From: Methylobacterium sp.
GTDB taxonomy: Bacteria; Pseudomonadota; Alphaproteobacteria; Rhizobiales; Beijerinckiaceae
Assembly: GCA_020252645.1 (NCBI GenBank)
Contig: JADCCN010000003.1
Span: forward strand, 124,001-188,000
Direction: 5' to 3'
Length of the DNA: 64,000 nt
Made by a program: the position numbers and the translations under genes. The stretch's first letter is position 1. Every line of letters begins with the position of its first letter. This document shows, piece by piece, positions 45,358-54,048 of this stretch. Under the pieces are notes generated by a model. That model made no database searches and was not told the origin of the DNA. It saw only the letters and a list, made by a program, of their open reading frames with translations.

Positions 45358-45930
45358 TCACAACGAACGCTGGCCGCGCGCCACAGCGCGCGCAAGGCTC
45401 GCGCTGACCTGCGCCTCGGATCGGCGGAAGCTCTCCGCATCCGGCGTGGAGATGTTCATCACGATGCGCACCGGCCCGTTCCCGCCCGCGCCTGTCGCCA
45501 CGCCGAGCCTTCCATCCGGCCCGCGCGAGAGCGGCAGGATGGCCTCCGCGCCGCGCTCGCCGGCGATGCCGAGGCCGCGCCCCATGGGGAAGAAATGCGG
45601 GGTGTTGATCACGCCGCCTTCTGCGAAGAAGGTCGCTGGCCCGCCGCCTCCGCCCAGCCCGCCGAAACCGCTGAACAGGCTGGAGAACATCGAGCCGAGG
45701 CTGTTTTCCAGCGGCTTGAAGGCCGATTTCAACGCGATTTCGAGAAATCGCTGGCCGATATTCTTGAGGATATCGTCGAAGCCCTTGCCCTGCGTGATGC
45801 CGCTGGCCAGCGCGCGGGAGAGTGAACGACCGAATTGCGATGTCACAGTATCGAGCGCGCGCATCTGCCGCGTCAGGCCGCTCACGGCCCCCGATACATC
45901 GAGGCCGATATCGGTTTCCTCATCCGTCAT
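45358..45930 (-). CDS. GTA short tape measure protein, RcGTA g11 homologue
   Basis: 190 aa, very short for a tape measure, as in the RcGTA whose tail is short. N-terminal amphipathic helices (VSGLTRQMRALD, FGRSLSRALASGI), then KGFDDILKNIGQRFLEIALKSAFKPLE and a Gly-rich stretch, then AEGGVINTPHFFPMG and GERGAEAILPL, the lambda-family tail tape C-terminal motif. Overlaps g10.1 by 11 bases. Confidence 0.9.
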   Translation of the reverse strand: MTDEETDIGLDVSGAVSGLTRQMRALDTVTSQFGRSLSRALASGITQGKGFDDILKNIGQRFLEIALKSAFKPLENSLGSMFSSLFSGFGGLGGGGGPATFFAEGGVINTPHFFPMGRGLGIAGERGAEAILPLSRGPDGRLGVATGAGGNGPVRIVMNISTPDAESFRRSEAQVSASLARAVARGQRSL

Positions 45931-46108
45931 GGGCTTTGGTCCTCTCATCGGGGAAAAGGCGCATCAGCGCGTGGAAGGCCTCGCCATCGGGCGCGTCCGG
46001 AAGGCCGGTCTCGCCGCGCAGGCCGCGCAGGGCGGCGGCGAGTTCGGGCAAGGTCATCGACCAGAAAGCCTCGGGCGAAAGCCGCAGCAGGCCGAACCCG
46101 AGCGCCAT
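45920..46108 (-). CDS. GTA tail assembly chaperone, RcGTA g10.1 homologue
   Basis: 62 aa Phage_TAC_6-type protein with the motif LGFGLLRLSPEAFWSMTLPELAAALRG. ATG 46108 has AGGAAG just before it. The similar-looking FPWQEA immediately upstream in the same frame suggests family members start a few residues earlier, but no ATG, GTG or TTG exists there before the stop at 46271. Sits between g10 and the tape measure gene as in R. capsulatus. Confidence 0.8.
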   Translation of the reverse strand: MALGFGLLRLSPEAFWSMTLPELAAALRGLRGETGLPDAPDGEAFHALMRLFPDERTKAHDG

Positions 46109-46155
46109 TGCTTCCTGCCAGGGGAAGGCGCGCGGCCGGGCCGTTGCCTTGCCTG

Positions 46156-46506
46156 CTACGGCGCGGGAGGGCGCGAGGCGGCCTCCCCACCGAAAGAGAT
46201 CACGAAGAGATCGGACAGTGCCGCTACCGCGCGCGGCAGATCCTCCGCGCCGATCCGGCTTGCGACCTCCTCATCGGCGAGCTTCGCGCCACCCCCGCGG
46301 ATCGCCGCGCCAAGCAAGGCGACAAGATCGCGCGCCGCGATGCGCCCGCCGGCGAAACGCTCGCCGAGCCCCTGGAGGTCGCCTGCGCCGAGCGCTGCCT
46401 CGATCTCCGCCAGCGCCTGCAGGCTGAGGCGAAGCTCGAAACGTTCCGCACCCAGGTTCAGGCTGACTTCGCCCCTGTGCCGGTTGGTCATGTGCTGGCT
46501 CTTCAT
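46156..46506 (-). CDS. GTA tail assembly protein gp10-like
   Basis: 116 aa of the GTA gp10 family (Phage_TAC_11). The core is RGEVSLNLGAERFELRLSLQALAEIEAALGAGDL, with ALAEIEA typical. It is a tail assembly chaperone that works with g10.1 on the tape measure. Starts 8 bases after the tail tube stop. Confidence 0.88.
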   Translation of the reverse strand: MKSQHMTNRHRGEVSLNLGAERFELRLSLQALAEIEAALGAGDLQGLGERFAGGRIAARDLVALLGAAIRGGGAKLADEEVASRIGAEDLPRAVAALSDLFVISFGGEAASRPPAP

Positions 46507-46514
46507 GGCGGGCC

Positions 46515-46925
46515 TCAGAGCGCGGCGAAGGTGAGCGCGCCGGCACTCTCCATCGCCATCTCGAAGGTCATCTCGGCCGCGTGTTCGCCGCGATAATCGA
46601 GGCTGGTGATCTGGAACGGCCCGGTGATCTCGCCAAAATCCGGCAGCAAGATCTTCCAGTTGCGGATCGCGCCATCGAAGAAGACCTGCCGCACCAGTTC
46701 ATCCGACGCGCCATCCTTGAAGATGCCGGAACCGGAAATGGAGGCGCGGCGCACGCCCGCGCCGTCCAGCAATTCGCGCCAGCGCCCGGCGGATTCCGAG
46801 TGGGTCACATCCACCGTCTCGGCATTGAGCGAGAAGCGTCGCGTGCGCAGGCCCGCCACGGTCACGAAGGCGTTTGCGTCATTCGCAAGCTTCAACAGAA
46901 TATCCTTCCCGCGTTGGGCTGCCAT
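46515..46925 (-). CDS. GTA major tail (tube) protein, RcGTA g9 homologue
   Basis: 136 aa of the TP901-1 major tail family. Starts MAAQRGKDILLKLAND, contains VAGLRTRRFSLNAETVDVTHSES and the late TFEMAMESAGALTF. Polymerises as hexamer rings of the tail tube. ATG 46925 has AAGGAG upstream; upstream codons in frame are not family-like. Confidence 0.93.
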   Translation of the reverse strand: MAAQRGKDILLKLANDANAFVTVAGLRTRRFSLNAETVDVTHSESAGRWRELLDGAGVRRASISGSGIFKDGASDELVRQVFFDGAIRNWKILLPDFGEITGPFQITSLDYRGEHAAEMTFEMAMESAGALTFAAL

Positions 46926-46944
46926 GAGGCTCTCCTTCGGAGTG

Positions 46945-47355
46945 TCAGAGGATGTGGAGGAAGGCGCGCAGACGCGCCGTGGCACGGGTCAGCGCCCGGG
47001 CTTCATCGTGCCGAACGAACGTCTCCCGGATCAGGATCAGCGAGAGCTGGTGCTCGGCCACCGCGAGGGGCGAAGCGACAATGGCCGCCTGCACCCCATG
47101 CAGGATCGCCAGCGCCTCGGCCGAACCGCGCTCGCGCGTGACCGCAACGAGATCGAGATCGACAACCACGGCCTCGGCCTCGTTGGTGCCGTTCTCGCGA
47201 AGCTGGGAATCGCCCAGGATGAGGAAGGGCGGTTCGGCCCCCCGCGGCGGCGCATCATGCACCGCCGTGCCGATCAGCGCCGTCAGGGTGCTGTTCGTCG
47301 TGAGGCGCGTCCGAACCGCCGCCTTCAATGCATGAACCGGATGGATCGCGCTCAC
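46945..47355 (-). CDS. GTA tail terminator (DUF3168), RcGTA g8 homologue
   Basis: 136 aa DUF3168. Starts with GTG as VSAIHPVHALKAAVRTRL, with LILGDSQLRENGT and VDLDLVAVTRERGSAEA as family features. Caps the tail tube and joins it to the head. The GTG overlaps the stop of g7 (GTGA). Confidence 0.9.
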   Translation of the reverse strand: MSAIHPVHALKAAVRTRLTTNSTLTALIGTAVHDAPPRGAEPPFLILGDSQLRENGTNEAEAVVVDLDLVAVTRERGSAEALAILHGVQAAIVASPLAVAEHQLSLILIRETFVRHDEARALTRATARLRAFLHIL

Positions 47356-47687
47356 GGCGTCACCTCCCGCACGAGGCATACGATCTGTCGGCGGTTGCCG
47401 TCAGGGTCGAAAACCGCCGTGATTTCCAGAATCCGAGTGCCGAAGCGAAAACGGTTGCGCGCATCGATTCCCTCGCGGAAGGGCAGCGTGACGCGCCCGG
47501 TGCGCGGGCCGATGGCCTGCCCGCCCTCTTCCGTTTCGCGGCCGCCGGTCATTTCGATCGCCCCCCACAGGGTCGTGACATTTTGCCAGCCCAGGGTCGC
47601 TCCGCCGAGCGGCGTCGCGGTTTCCGCGAGTTCCTCGAGCGTCAGGCGATTGCGGCGGCTGGCAATGGAAACACGCGCCTTGCTCAT
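47352..47687 (-). CDS. GTA head-closure/stopper protein, RcGTA g7 homologue
   Basis: 111 aa phage head-tail joining family. MSKARVSIASRRNRLTLEEL, then LGWQNVTTLWGAIE, FREGIDARNRFRFGTRILEI and DPDGNRRQIVCLVREV give the order of the SPP1 gp16-like family. Overlaps g6 by ATGA and g8 by GTGA. Confidence 0.88.
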   Translation of the reverse strand: MSKARVSIASRRNRLTLEELAETATPLGGATLGWQNVTTLWGAIEMTGGRETEEGGQAIGPRTGRVTLPFREGIDARNRFRFGTRILEITAVFDPDGNRRQIVCLVREVTP

Positions 47688-48262
47688 GCCGAAAATCCCC
47701 CGAGGCGAAGGCTGCGGAACGGCTGCAGCATGGCCCGCACCGGGCCGGGCAATCCGCGTTCGACGATGGCGGCGTCGCCCCTGTTCTCGAACCAGTAGGC
47801 GACGAGCTGGCGCACCGCGAGGCGCAATGGCTCGGGCACCTGGGCTGCGAATTCGCCAAAGCCGAGCCGGACATCGATCTCGATGCCGCCACGTCCGCGG
47901 CCCGGCGCCGGGCGAAGAAGCGGGCGGATGGAGTCGCGCTCCTCCCCCTTCACGATTTCGAAATCGGCAGCGGCCATCGGCTGCGGCGCGCCAGCCGCCG
48001 GAAACACCCGCCCGCCGGCGACCGAGATCACGCGGCCGATCCGCACGGGGATGGTTCCTGTCGGGGGCCACTGGTCGCCGATGATCCGCCAGTTCTGCGC
48101 AAGCAGCACGAGGCCGACCTCGCTTTCCACCGTCAGGCGGGCCGCGATGATCAATGCCTGGATGAGGCTGTCCTCGTTGCTGCCCTCCACGCGGAGCCAG
48201 CCCTTGGCCTCGACGAGACTCACGGGCTCGAGCTGCGGCCCATCCACCAGAAGCGGGATCAT
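47684..48262 (-). CDS. GTA head-tail adaptor, RcGTA g6 homologue
   Basis: 192 aa gp6-like connector. Landmarks are LEPVSLVEAKGWLRVEGSNED, ALIIAARLTVESEVG, LLAQNWRIIGDQWP and ALRLAVRQLVAYWFENRG-like C terminus (LRLAVRQLVAYWFENRG). It binds below the portal. First gene on the distal side of the inverted protease gene; 86 bp separate it from the protease start, which leaves room for divergent promoters. Confidence 0.9.
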   Translation of the reverse strand: MIPLLVDGPQLEPVSLVEAKGWLRVEGSNEDSLIQALIIAARLTVESEVGLVLLAQNWRIIGDQWPPTGTIPVRIGRVISVAGGRVFPAAGAPQPMAAADFEIVKGEERDSIRPLLRPAPGRGRGGIEIDVRLGFGEFAAQVPEPLRLAVRQLVAYWFENRGDAAIVERGLPGPVRAMLQPFRSLRLGGFSA

Positions 48263-48348
48263 GGGTCAGTGCCTTTCTGTCGCAGAAGCACGCCGCGCCG
48301 GCCCATCGGCCTTGCGCGGCAGGAAGGCGCGGTGCAAAGGTCCGCGCT

Positions 48349-49155
48349 GTGGAACTTTCTCGAAAATCCGGCCGCGCGCTGCGGCTCGCCGCCCGGGCGG
48401 CCGCTACCGCGAGCCTGGTGATCCTGGCCTTGCCCGCTTTTGCGCTGGGTGGGGCGCAGTCGCAACCTGCTCCGGGCCTTGAGCCGCATGTCGTTATGGT
48501 CCTCTCGCGCGAAGGCACCCGGCATGGCGCCTGCACGGGAACCGTGATTGGCCGCGATGTGGTCCTGACCGCCGCGCATTGCGTGGCTGGCAAGAAGCAG
48601 GTGGTCGTGGCCTATGCCGAGAGTGGCAGCCATGTGCTTCAGCGCGTCATCAGCCGGGCGATCCATCCCGGCTTTTCGGGGCGAGAGCGCGTTTCGCTCG
48701 ATCTCGCGCTGATCCGGCTCGAATCCCCTCTGCCCGCGCGCTTCGCGCCGCTGCCATTTGACCGCGGCGAGGTGGAGCATCGCGTCGGCGCGACCCATCT
48801 CATCGCGGGCTATGGCATGCAGCGCGAGAGCGACGAGGCCAGCGCGGGCACGCTTCGCAGCGCCACGGTAAGCGTTCTGCCCCGACTTTTCCCGCGTTTC
48901 CTGCGCATCGGCACGTCACCGAGCGCGGATCTCTCGAATTTCGCGATCTGCACCGGGGATTCCGGCGGCCCGGTTCTCACCACCGGCTTCGGCGGCAAGG
49001 TCATCGTCGGCGTGGTCTATGGCCGCGAGAGCTTCGGCGATGCCCGCTCCTGCGGCACCATCGGCCAGGCTGTTCGCCTGGCGCCGCAGGCCGGATGGAT
49101 CGAGCAGAATCTGGCGCGCTGGTCGGGCGAGGCTCGCCCCCGCCCGACCCGCTGA
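48349..49155 (+). CDS. Secreted trypsin-like serine protease (S1), inserted backwards inside the GTA cluster
   Basis: 268 aa. Signal peptide about 1-32 (long basic n-region, then ASLVILALPAFA). S1 catalytic triad is complete: His77 in LTAAHC, Asp118 in SLDLALIRL, Ser205 in CTGDSGGPV. Cysteines at 62, 78, 201 and near SCGT could form disulfides. The gene runs opposite to all GTA genes, between capsid (8 bp from its stop) and the adaptor gene, with composition like its neighbours. It may be a passenger or may act in particle release or envelope processing. Neither is shown. Confidence 0.93.
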   Translation: MELSRKSGRALRLAARAAATASLVILALPAFALGGAQSQPAPGLEPHVVMVLSREGTRHGACTGTVIGRDVVLTAAHCVAGKKQVVVAYAESGSHVLQRVISRAIHPGFSGRERVSLDLALIRLESPLPARFAPLPFDRGEVEHRVGATHLIAGYGMQRESDEASAGTLRSATVSVLPRLFPRFLRIGTSPSADLSNFAICTGDSGGPVLTTGFGGKVIVGVVYGRESFGDARSCGTIGQAVRLAPQAGWIEQNLARWSGEARPRPTR

Positions 49156-49163
49156 CCGCGCCG

Positions 49164-50396
49164 CTACACCGAGAAACGCAGCAGCTTGATCGCGTCGAAA
49201 TCCTGCACGCCGCCGCCCACGCGCTTCGTTGTGTAGAAGATCACGAAGGGCTTGGTGGAGAACGGGTCGCGCATGGTGCGGATGCCGATGCGATCCACCA
49301 CCGCATAGCCGCGCTGGAAATCACCGAAGGCGACCGAGAGGCTGTTTGCGGCAATATCCGGCATGTCCTCGGCTTCCACCACGGGGAAATTCATCAGGGT
49401 GGAGCGCGCGCCAGCAACGCTCGGCGGCTGCCAGATGTAGTTTCCGGTCGTATCCTTCACTTTCCGGATCACGCCGAGGGTCTTTCGGTTCAGAACGAAG
49501 CTGCCATTCTGCCGATAGACCGCCTTCAGGGCATGCGCGAGATCGAACAGGCAGTCCGAGGGGTTGGTCGTTGCGAAGGCGCCGGCCGCGCCTGTCACCA
49601 CGAAGCCGAGATTGTTCCAGCTCCAGCTGGCCTGCGCCAATACGGGGTAGGTCAGGAAGCCTTTCGGCTTGTTGTTGCCGTTGCCGTTCACGAAGGCGGT
49701 CGTCTCGGCCGCCGCGAAGGCCCGGACGATCTCGTTCGTGATCCATTCCTGGATATCGACCGCGGTGTCATCGAGCATGGTCTGGGTCGCGGCGGGCTGG
49801 GTGAAGAGTTCGCCCGTGGGAAAATCGAGTGCCACGAAAGCCGAGGCCTGCACGGCATTGCCCGGCGGGGCATCCCCCGTCCAGCCCGATTGCGCGCCGG
49901 TCGGCGTCACCGCCTTGCGCAGGCTCGAGCCGGAGATCGACTGCACGCCGGCGATCGAGCGGATCGGCGACAAACCGGCAATGCGCGCCAGCACGCTCTC
50001 CTCGGTCAGCGGCGGCAGGAGATAGCCGCCATCCGGCGCCGTCATGTTGGCGGCCTTCATTTCCAGCCGGTGGAGCCCCTGGGTCTCGCCGGAGCGCATG
50101 TAGCCATCGAAGGCGCTCTTGTGTTCGAGAGCAACGGGCGACACGCCCTCATCCCCGAATCCCAGCGCCGGACGGCGGCCCTTGGTCTCGAGGTTGCGGA
50201 GGCGATCCATGCACTGGTCGATCGCGCGGTCCATGCGGGAGAACTTCTCGGCCTGAAGCGGATCCGCCGCCGCGCGGCGGTCGTCGTTCTCGCTGCGATA
50301 TTCGGCGACGAGGCGGTTCAGATTGTCGAACTCCTCGGCCTGCGAAAGCGCTTTCGTTTCCGGAGCTCCGGCTTCCGGGTGACGCAGATGGGTCAT
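49164..50396 (-). CDS. GTA major capsid protein, HK97 fold, RcGTA g5 homologue
   Basis: 410 aa. Residues 1-110 form the scaffolding-like delta domain removed by the prohead protease, rich in coiled coil. The mature part begins near SAFDGYMRSGE and has the HK97 family features GGYLLPP, ISGSSLRKAV, the E-loop region, and DFQRGYAVVDRIGIRTMRDPF late in the chain. Forms the head shell. Starts 15 bp after the protease gene. Confidence 0.95.
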   Translation of the reverse strand: MTHLRHPEAGAPETKALSQAEEFDNLNRLVAEYRSENDDRRAAADPLQAEKFSRMDRAIDQCMDRLRNLETKGRRPALGFGDEGVSPVALEHKSAFDGYMRSGETQGLHRLEMKAANMTAPDGGYLLPPLTEESVLARIAGLSPIRSIAGVQSISGSSLRKAVTPTGAQSGWTGDAPPGNAVQASAFVALDFPTGELFTQPAATQTMLDDTAVDIQEWITNEIVRAFAAAETTAFVNGNGNNKPKGFLTYPVLAQASWSWNNLGFVVTGAAGAFATTNPSDCLFDLAHALKAVYRQNGSFVLNRKTLGVIRKVKDTTGNYIWQPPSVAGARSTLMNFPVVEAEDMPDIAANSLSVAFGDFQRGYAVVDRIGIRTMRDPFSTKPFVIFYTTKRVGGGVQDFDAIKLLRFSV

Positions 50397-50411
50397 GGTG
50401 ATCCTCGTGGT

Positions 50412-51002
50412 TCAGAATTGCGCCATCCGGCGCCGGGAAGAGGCAGAGGCATGTGCGCCACCGCCCGATGGGCCCCTGCCATCGCCACGCGGCGCGATGC
50501 GCGCCTGCGGCAACAAGGGGAAGCTGACGATGGAAATCTCCCACAGATCGAGCTTCTCGAGCCGCCTCAGCCCGGTCTCCGGGTCGTGCTTCTCGCTCTC
50601 GGCCTTGAAGCCGATGGAGAGCCCGTCCACGCTTCCGCGGGTGATGAGGCGGTGCAACTCGCGCGCCTTGGGGAGTTCGAGATCGAGCCGACCCAGCACC
50701 CGCAGGCCACGCTGATCCTCGGCGATTTCCAGCCATTCCCCGACCGGATTTCGGGGATCATGCTGCCAGAGCTGCTTCACGCCGATGGCCGTGCGCTGCG
50801 CAAGGCTCGCCCGGAAGGCACCGGGCATCACCACGTCGCGCCCGAGATCGGCCACGCCGAACAGCGAGGCATAGCCGTCGAAATAGCCATCCGCGTCAAT
50901 GCGCGGGGCGGCACCCGCGCCCCCGCTCTTCTGAACGGGCGCGCGGGTGCTTCTTCCGGCCGGCAGGGAGGCGGACCGGCCGGAATGCAAGGCGTTCGGC
51001 AT
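50412..51002 (-). CDS. GTA prohead protease, HK97 U35 family, RcGTA g4 homologue
   Basis: 196 aa. Core from residue 35: GYASLFGVADLGRDVVMPGAF, then His81 in LWQHDPRNPVG and candidate nucleophile Ser129 in VDGLSIGF, the two positions used by this family. LDLWEISIVSFP is also diagnostic. Cleaves the capsid delta domain during head assembly. Confidence 0.93.
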   Translation of the reverse strand: MPNALHSGRSASLPAGRSTRAPVQKSGGAGAAPRIDADGYFDGYASLFGVADLGRDVVMPGAFRASLAQRTAIGVKQLWQHDPRNPVGEWLEIAEDQRGLRVLGRLDLELPKARELHRLITRGSVDGLSIGFKAESEKHDPETGLRRLEKLDLWEISIVSFPLLPQARIAPRGDGRGPSGGGAHASASSRRRMAQF

Positions 51003-51030
51003 GGGCTATTCCTTTGGTCTGTTCCCTGGT

Positions 51031-51246
51031 TCAGGGCTTTCTCGCAGCATCGTCGTCGAGCCGCGTGATGCGCAGCTTTCGCTGCGGCTCGGATTTCGTC
51101 TCGAGCCACGGCTCCGGGCGCTCCAGCCGCTCAATGAGCTCGAAAAAGCGCCTGAAGAGCCGCGCCGGCTCCAAACCGTTCGCAAGAGAAGGGTTTCCCG
51201 ACCGTCGGGCCCGTCGGGACTGGGTCGGTCGTGTCAATCGCCACAT
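51031..51246 (-). CDS. Small GTA-cluster protein of unknown function
   Basis: 71 aa, very basic at the start (RLTRPTQSRRARRSG) with a helical RLFRRFFELIERLERPEPW middle and a charged end. It begins 6 bp after the gp3.5-like stop and ends 28 bp before the prohead protease start, so it is co-transcribed. I do not recognise a family. Small open reading frames at this place are common in GTA clusters. Confidence 0.6.
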   Translation of the reverse strand: MWRLTRPTQSRRARRSGNPSLANGLEPARLFRRFFELIERLERPEPWLETKSEPQRKLRITRLDDDAARKP

Positions 51247-51252
51247 GGCTGT

Positions 51253-51450
51253 TTATCCCCCGGTTGATCCGGTTCCCTGGCGTCGGTTGAACCGCGCGAT
51301 CTCGCGCACGAAGGCATCGAAACGCCGGTTGGCCGCCGCGTTTTCCTTGAGCAGGTGAATGCAGGCACCCGAGCTCGCCCCCGCCCAGAGGAACAGGACG
51401 AGATGCGCGAGATCGCCGCGTGCGAGGATGCTCTCCGTCACCGCACTCAT
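51253..51450 (-). CDS. Small membrane-like protein, RcGTA g3.5 position
   Basis: 65 aa with one hydrophobic stretch LAHLVLFLWAGASSGACIHLL (about 13-33), then a basic helix with FDAFVREIARFNRRQG. Its ATG overlaps the portal stop (ATGA). By position it is the g3.5-type gene of GTA clusters. Function unknown. Confidence 0.65.
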   Translation of the reverse strand: MSAVTESILARGDLAHLVLFLWAGASSGACIHLLKENAAANRRFDAFVREIARFNRRQGTGSTGG

Positions 51451-52640
51451 GGGCGCGCCGTGCGCGGTTCGGCCGTGGCACCATAACCGAGGGCGTTGCG
51501 CTTTTCCTCATCGGTCAGGAAGCCGGCTTCGGCCACGCGCTTCCAGAGCGCGCTGCGGTCCTCGGCAATCGCCTCGATCTGGTCCAGATCGGGCAGGATG
51601 ACGATGCGGCCTGCATAGGCCGGCTGAAGCCATTGCGCCATGGCACCCGATACCCGCCGGACCAGCGGCACGATCGTCTGCCGCCAGAAGGCGCGATTGG
51701 CCTCGGCATAGTTCGAATAGGTGTTGTCGCCAGGCAAGCCCAGCAGCAGGGGCGGCACCCCGAAAGCGAGCGCGATTTCCCGCGCGGCGCCGTTCCGCGC
51801 TTCCTGGAAATCCATGTCCTTCGGCGTCAGCGCCAAAGGCTTCCAGTCGAGCCCGCCTTCGAGCAGGATCGGCCGGCCTGCATTGCTCTGGCCCGAGAAG
51901 GCCTGTTCGAGCTCGGCCTTGAGACGATCAAACTGCAGGTCGGTGAGGTTCTCCGGCGAGGCATAGACCAGCGCACCGGAGGGCCGGGCGGAGTTATCCA
52001 GCAGAGCCTTGTTCCAGCGGCTTGCCGCCTCGTGCATTTCCAGCGGCACCTGCGCGGCGCAGAGCGGCGCGTAGCCCTGGTGGTCATCGAGCGGATCGGC
52101 AAGCCTGAGATGCAGGATCGGCTGCAAGCCTTCCGGCTCGATCGCGATCAGCGAGCGGGCCGTGCCGAGGCTGTATTCATAGCCCCGCGGCCAGCCATCC
52201 GGCCCCGGCACAACCCGCACCCGGTCCGGCCGCAGGGCATGGATCTCGAGCGGGGCCGTCTCGCCATCGGTCAAGAGATGCAGATAGGCATTCCCGAAGA
52301 GCAGCAGATGCGTGAAGACGCCATCGAGCAGCGAAATTCCGTTCTCGCGCGGGTTCGGCCGCTCCAGCAGCTTTTCGAGCGGGTGATCCGTCACCTCCGC
52401 GCCATCCACCGTGAGCGCGAGCGGCACATTGGCCGCCGACTCGGCGATCAGCCGGACGCAGCGATGCACCACCGGGTTGCGATGGAAACCCGCGCGCACC
52501 AGCGCCACGCCGCCCGCCTCGCCGAAGAGCCCGCGACCGGGATGATGGAAAGCCAGCATGGGAAAGCCCGTCTTGCGCTCGGGCGCGCGCATCTCCGGCC
52601 CCGGCTTCATGCCGAGCAGACGGGAGAGGATCGATGTCAT
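51447..52640 (-). CDS. GTA portal protein, HK97 family, RcGTA g3 homologue
   Basis: 397 aa. Motifs in order: NPVVHRCVRLIAESAANVPL, PNPRENGISLLDGVF, GNAYLHLL, RPDRVRVVPG, RPSGALVYASPENLT, QEARNGAAREIALAFGVPP and YAEANRAFWRQTIVPL. It forms the dodecamer through which DNA enters the head. 22 bp follow the terminase stop. Confidence 0.95.
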   Translation of the reverse strand: MTSILSRLLGMKPGPEMRAPERKTGFPMLAFHHPGRGLFGEAGGVALVRAGFHRNPVVHRCVRLIAESAANVPLALTVDGAEVTDHPLEKLLERPNPRENGISLLDGVFTHLLLFGNAYLHLLTDGETAPLEIHALRPDRVRVVPGPDGWPRGYEYSLGTARSLIAIEPEGLQPILHLRLADPLDDHQGYAPLCAAQVPLEMHEAASRWNKALLDNSARPSGALVYASPENLTDLQFDRLKAELEQAFSGQSNAGRPILLEGGLDWKPLALTPKDMDFQEARNGAAREIALAFGVPPLLLGLPGDNTYSNYAEANRAFWRQTIVPLVRRVSGAMAQWLQPAYAGRIVILPDLDQIEAIAEDRSALWKRVAEAGFLTDEEKRNALGYGATAEPRTARP

Positions 52641-52662
52641 GAAAGCCTCCGGGGCGAGTAAG

Positions 52663-54048
52663 TCAGCTCAGGCCGCGCACGCGCGGGGCGGAGCCATCCT
52701 TCTGTTGAGACAAGGCGGTGACCGCCCAGACCAGCGCGTCGAGCCGGTCCGGCGATCGTCCATCCGCAAGGCCATCAGGCCCGAAGGCCGTCATTTCGTC
52801 TTCAAGCGCCGGGAAGGCCCCCACATGGTGCACCCGTCCCTGCGCATAGAAGGCGGCGACGGGCTCGGCCCGAAGGCGCTTGCCGCGTGTCGCGCGCACC
52901 GTCGTCACCGGCACGCCATCGTCCAGGGCCGCGATCACGCTGGCCACCATGTCGCCGCCCTGGTTGATTTCGGCCAGAAGCTGGTCCGCTTCATGCGTGC
53001 GGAAGGCCGCGATGGCCCGCGCCGCCCAGGCCTCGGGCTTGGCGGCCTCCAGCGAAGCATCTTCCAGCACGTGGATCGCGCCATCCGCGGCGCGTCCCGC
53101 GACCACGATTCCGCAGCGACCGCCGCGTTTTCCGCCGGCGGGAGGGTCCACCGCCACCACGATCCGCTCGAGATCGGGCGCTGCGGCCACCCGGTGGCGT
53201 TCAATCGTTTCGCGCCGGAACAGCGCATCGGGGTTCTCCTCCACGAAGAGCCCATCGAGTTCCTGCCGCCCCAGAGCCGTGCCGGCATAGCGATCCACCA
53301 CCTGCGCGAGGAAGGCCGGCGCGAGATTGGCCGCGTTGGCCTTGGTGGAGGCGCGCGTCACCGCCGCATGCGGATCATTGGCGAGCCGCTTCAGAAGGGG
53401 TGTCGGCCGCGGCGTCGTCGTGATGATCTGGCGGGGCTGGTCCCCGAGGCGCAAGCCGAATTGCAGCATGTCGAAGGCCGCTTCGGCATAGCGCCATTTC
53501 GCCAGTTCATCGCACCACGCCGCCTCGAATTGCGGCCCGCGCAGGGATTCCGGATCTTCCGCCGAAAAGCCCTGGGCAACAGCCCCGTTCGGCCATTCAA
53601 GCCGCCTCCGGCTGGTGTTCCAGACGGGGCGCTCCTCCGGCGGATGCACCGCGCGCAGGCCCGAAACACCCTCGACCATCACCTCGCGCAGGTCATTCTG
53701 CGTCTCGGCCACGATGGCGATCCGCCCCACGGGCCTGATGCTGAAGGGCGGCAAACCCAGAGCGAGGCCTCTCACCCATTCCGCCCCTGTCCGGGTCTTG
53801 CCTGCGCCTCGCCCACCCAGAACGAGCCAGGTCGTCCAGGCTCCGCCATCCCGTGCTCGTGCCGGCGGCAGCTGGTCATCGCGGGCGAAGAGCGTCCAGT
53901 CGGTCGCGAAGGCGCGCAGGGCGGCCGGCGAAAGGCCCTCAAGGAGTGCCGGGCCCTGCCCGCTCGTGACGCAGCTGTTCAAGGCGCTCCGCAAGTTCGC
54001 GACGGAACTCGGCAAGGGCGCGGGCCGGGGAGGCGTTGTCGCTGTCAT
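52663..54048 (-). CDS. GTA large terminase, RcGTA g2 homologue
   Basis: 461 aa from ATG 54048. Walker A LGGRGAGKTRTGAEW, Walker B region AAWCDELAKW (the acidic pair is DE), coupling ITTTPRP and a C-terminal nuclease domain from about 300 with VVAVDPPAGG, VLEDASLE and AEINQGGDMV. Drives packaging of host DNA. The ATG overlaps g1 by 110 bp; a TTG at 53982 after GGAGCGCC would reduce the overlap to 44 bp and also fits the family start. Confidence 0.94.
   Translation of the reverse strand: MTATTPPRPAPLPSSVANLRSALNSCVTSGQGPALLEGLSPAALRAFATDWTLFARDDQLPPARARDGGAWTTWLVLGGRGAGKTRTGAEWVRGLALGLPPFSIRPVGRIAIVAETQNDLREVMVEGVSGLRAVHPPEERPVWNTSRRRLEWPNGAVAQGFSAEDPESLRGPQFEAAWCDELAKWRYAEAAFDMLQFGLRLGDQPRQIITTTPRPTPLLKRLANDPHAAVTRASTKANAANLAPAFLAQVVDRYAGTALGRQELDGLFVEENPDALFRRETIERHRVAAAPDLERIVVAVDPPAGGKRGGRCGIVVAGRAADGAIHVLEDASLEAAKPEAWAARAIAAFRTHEADQLLAEINQGGDMVASVIAALDDGVPVTTVRATRGKRLRAEPVAAFYAQGRVHHVGAFPALEDEMTAFGPDGLADGRSPDRLDALVWAVTALSQQKDGSAPRVRGLS

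Noticed and set aside
45920-46271. Possible -1 frameshift joining g10 and g10.1, as in lambda G/GT
   Set aside because: The -1 frame is open from 46270 into g10.1, but no canonical XXXYYYZ slippery sequence is in frame before the g10 stop, and g10.1 has its own AGGAAG and ATG.
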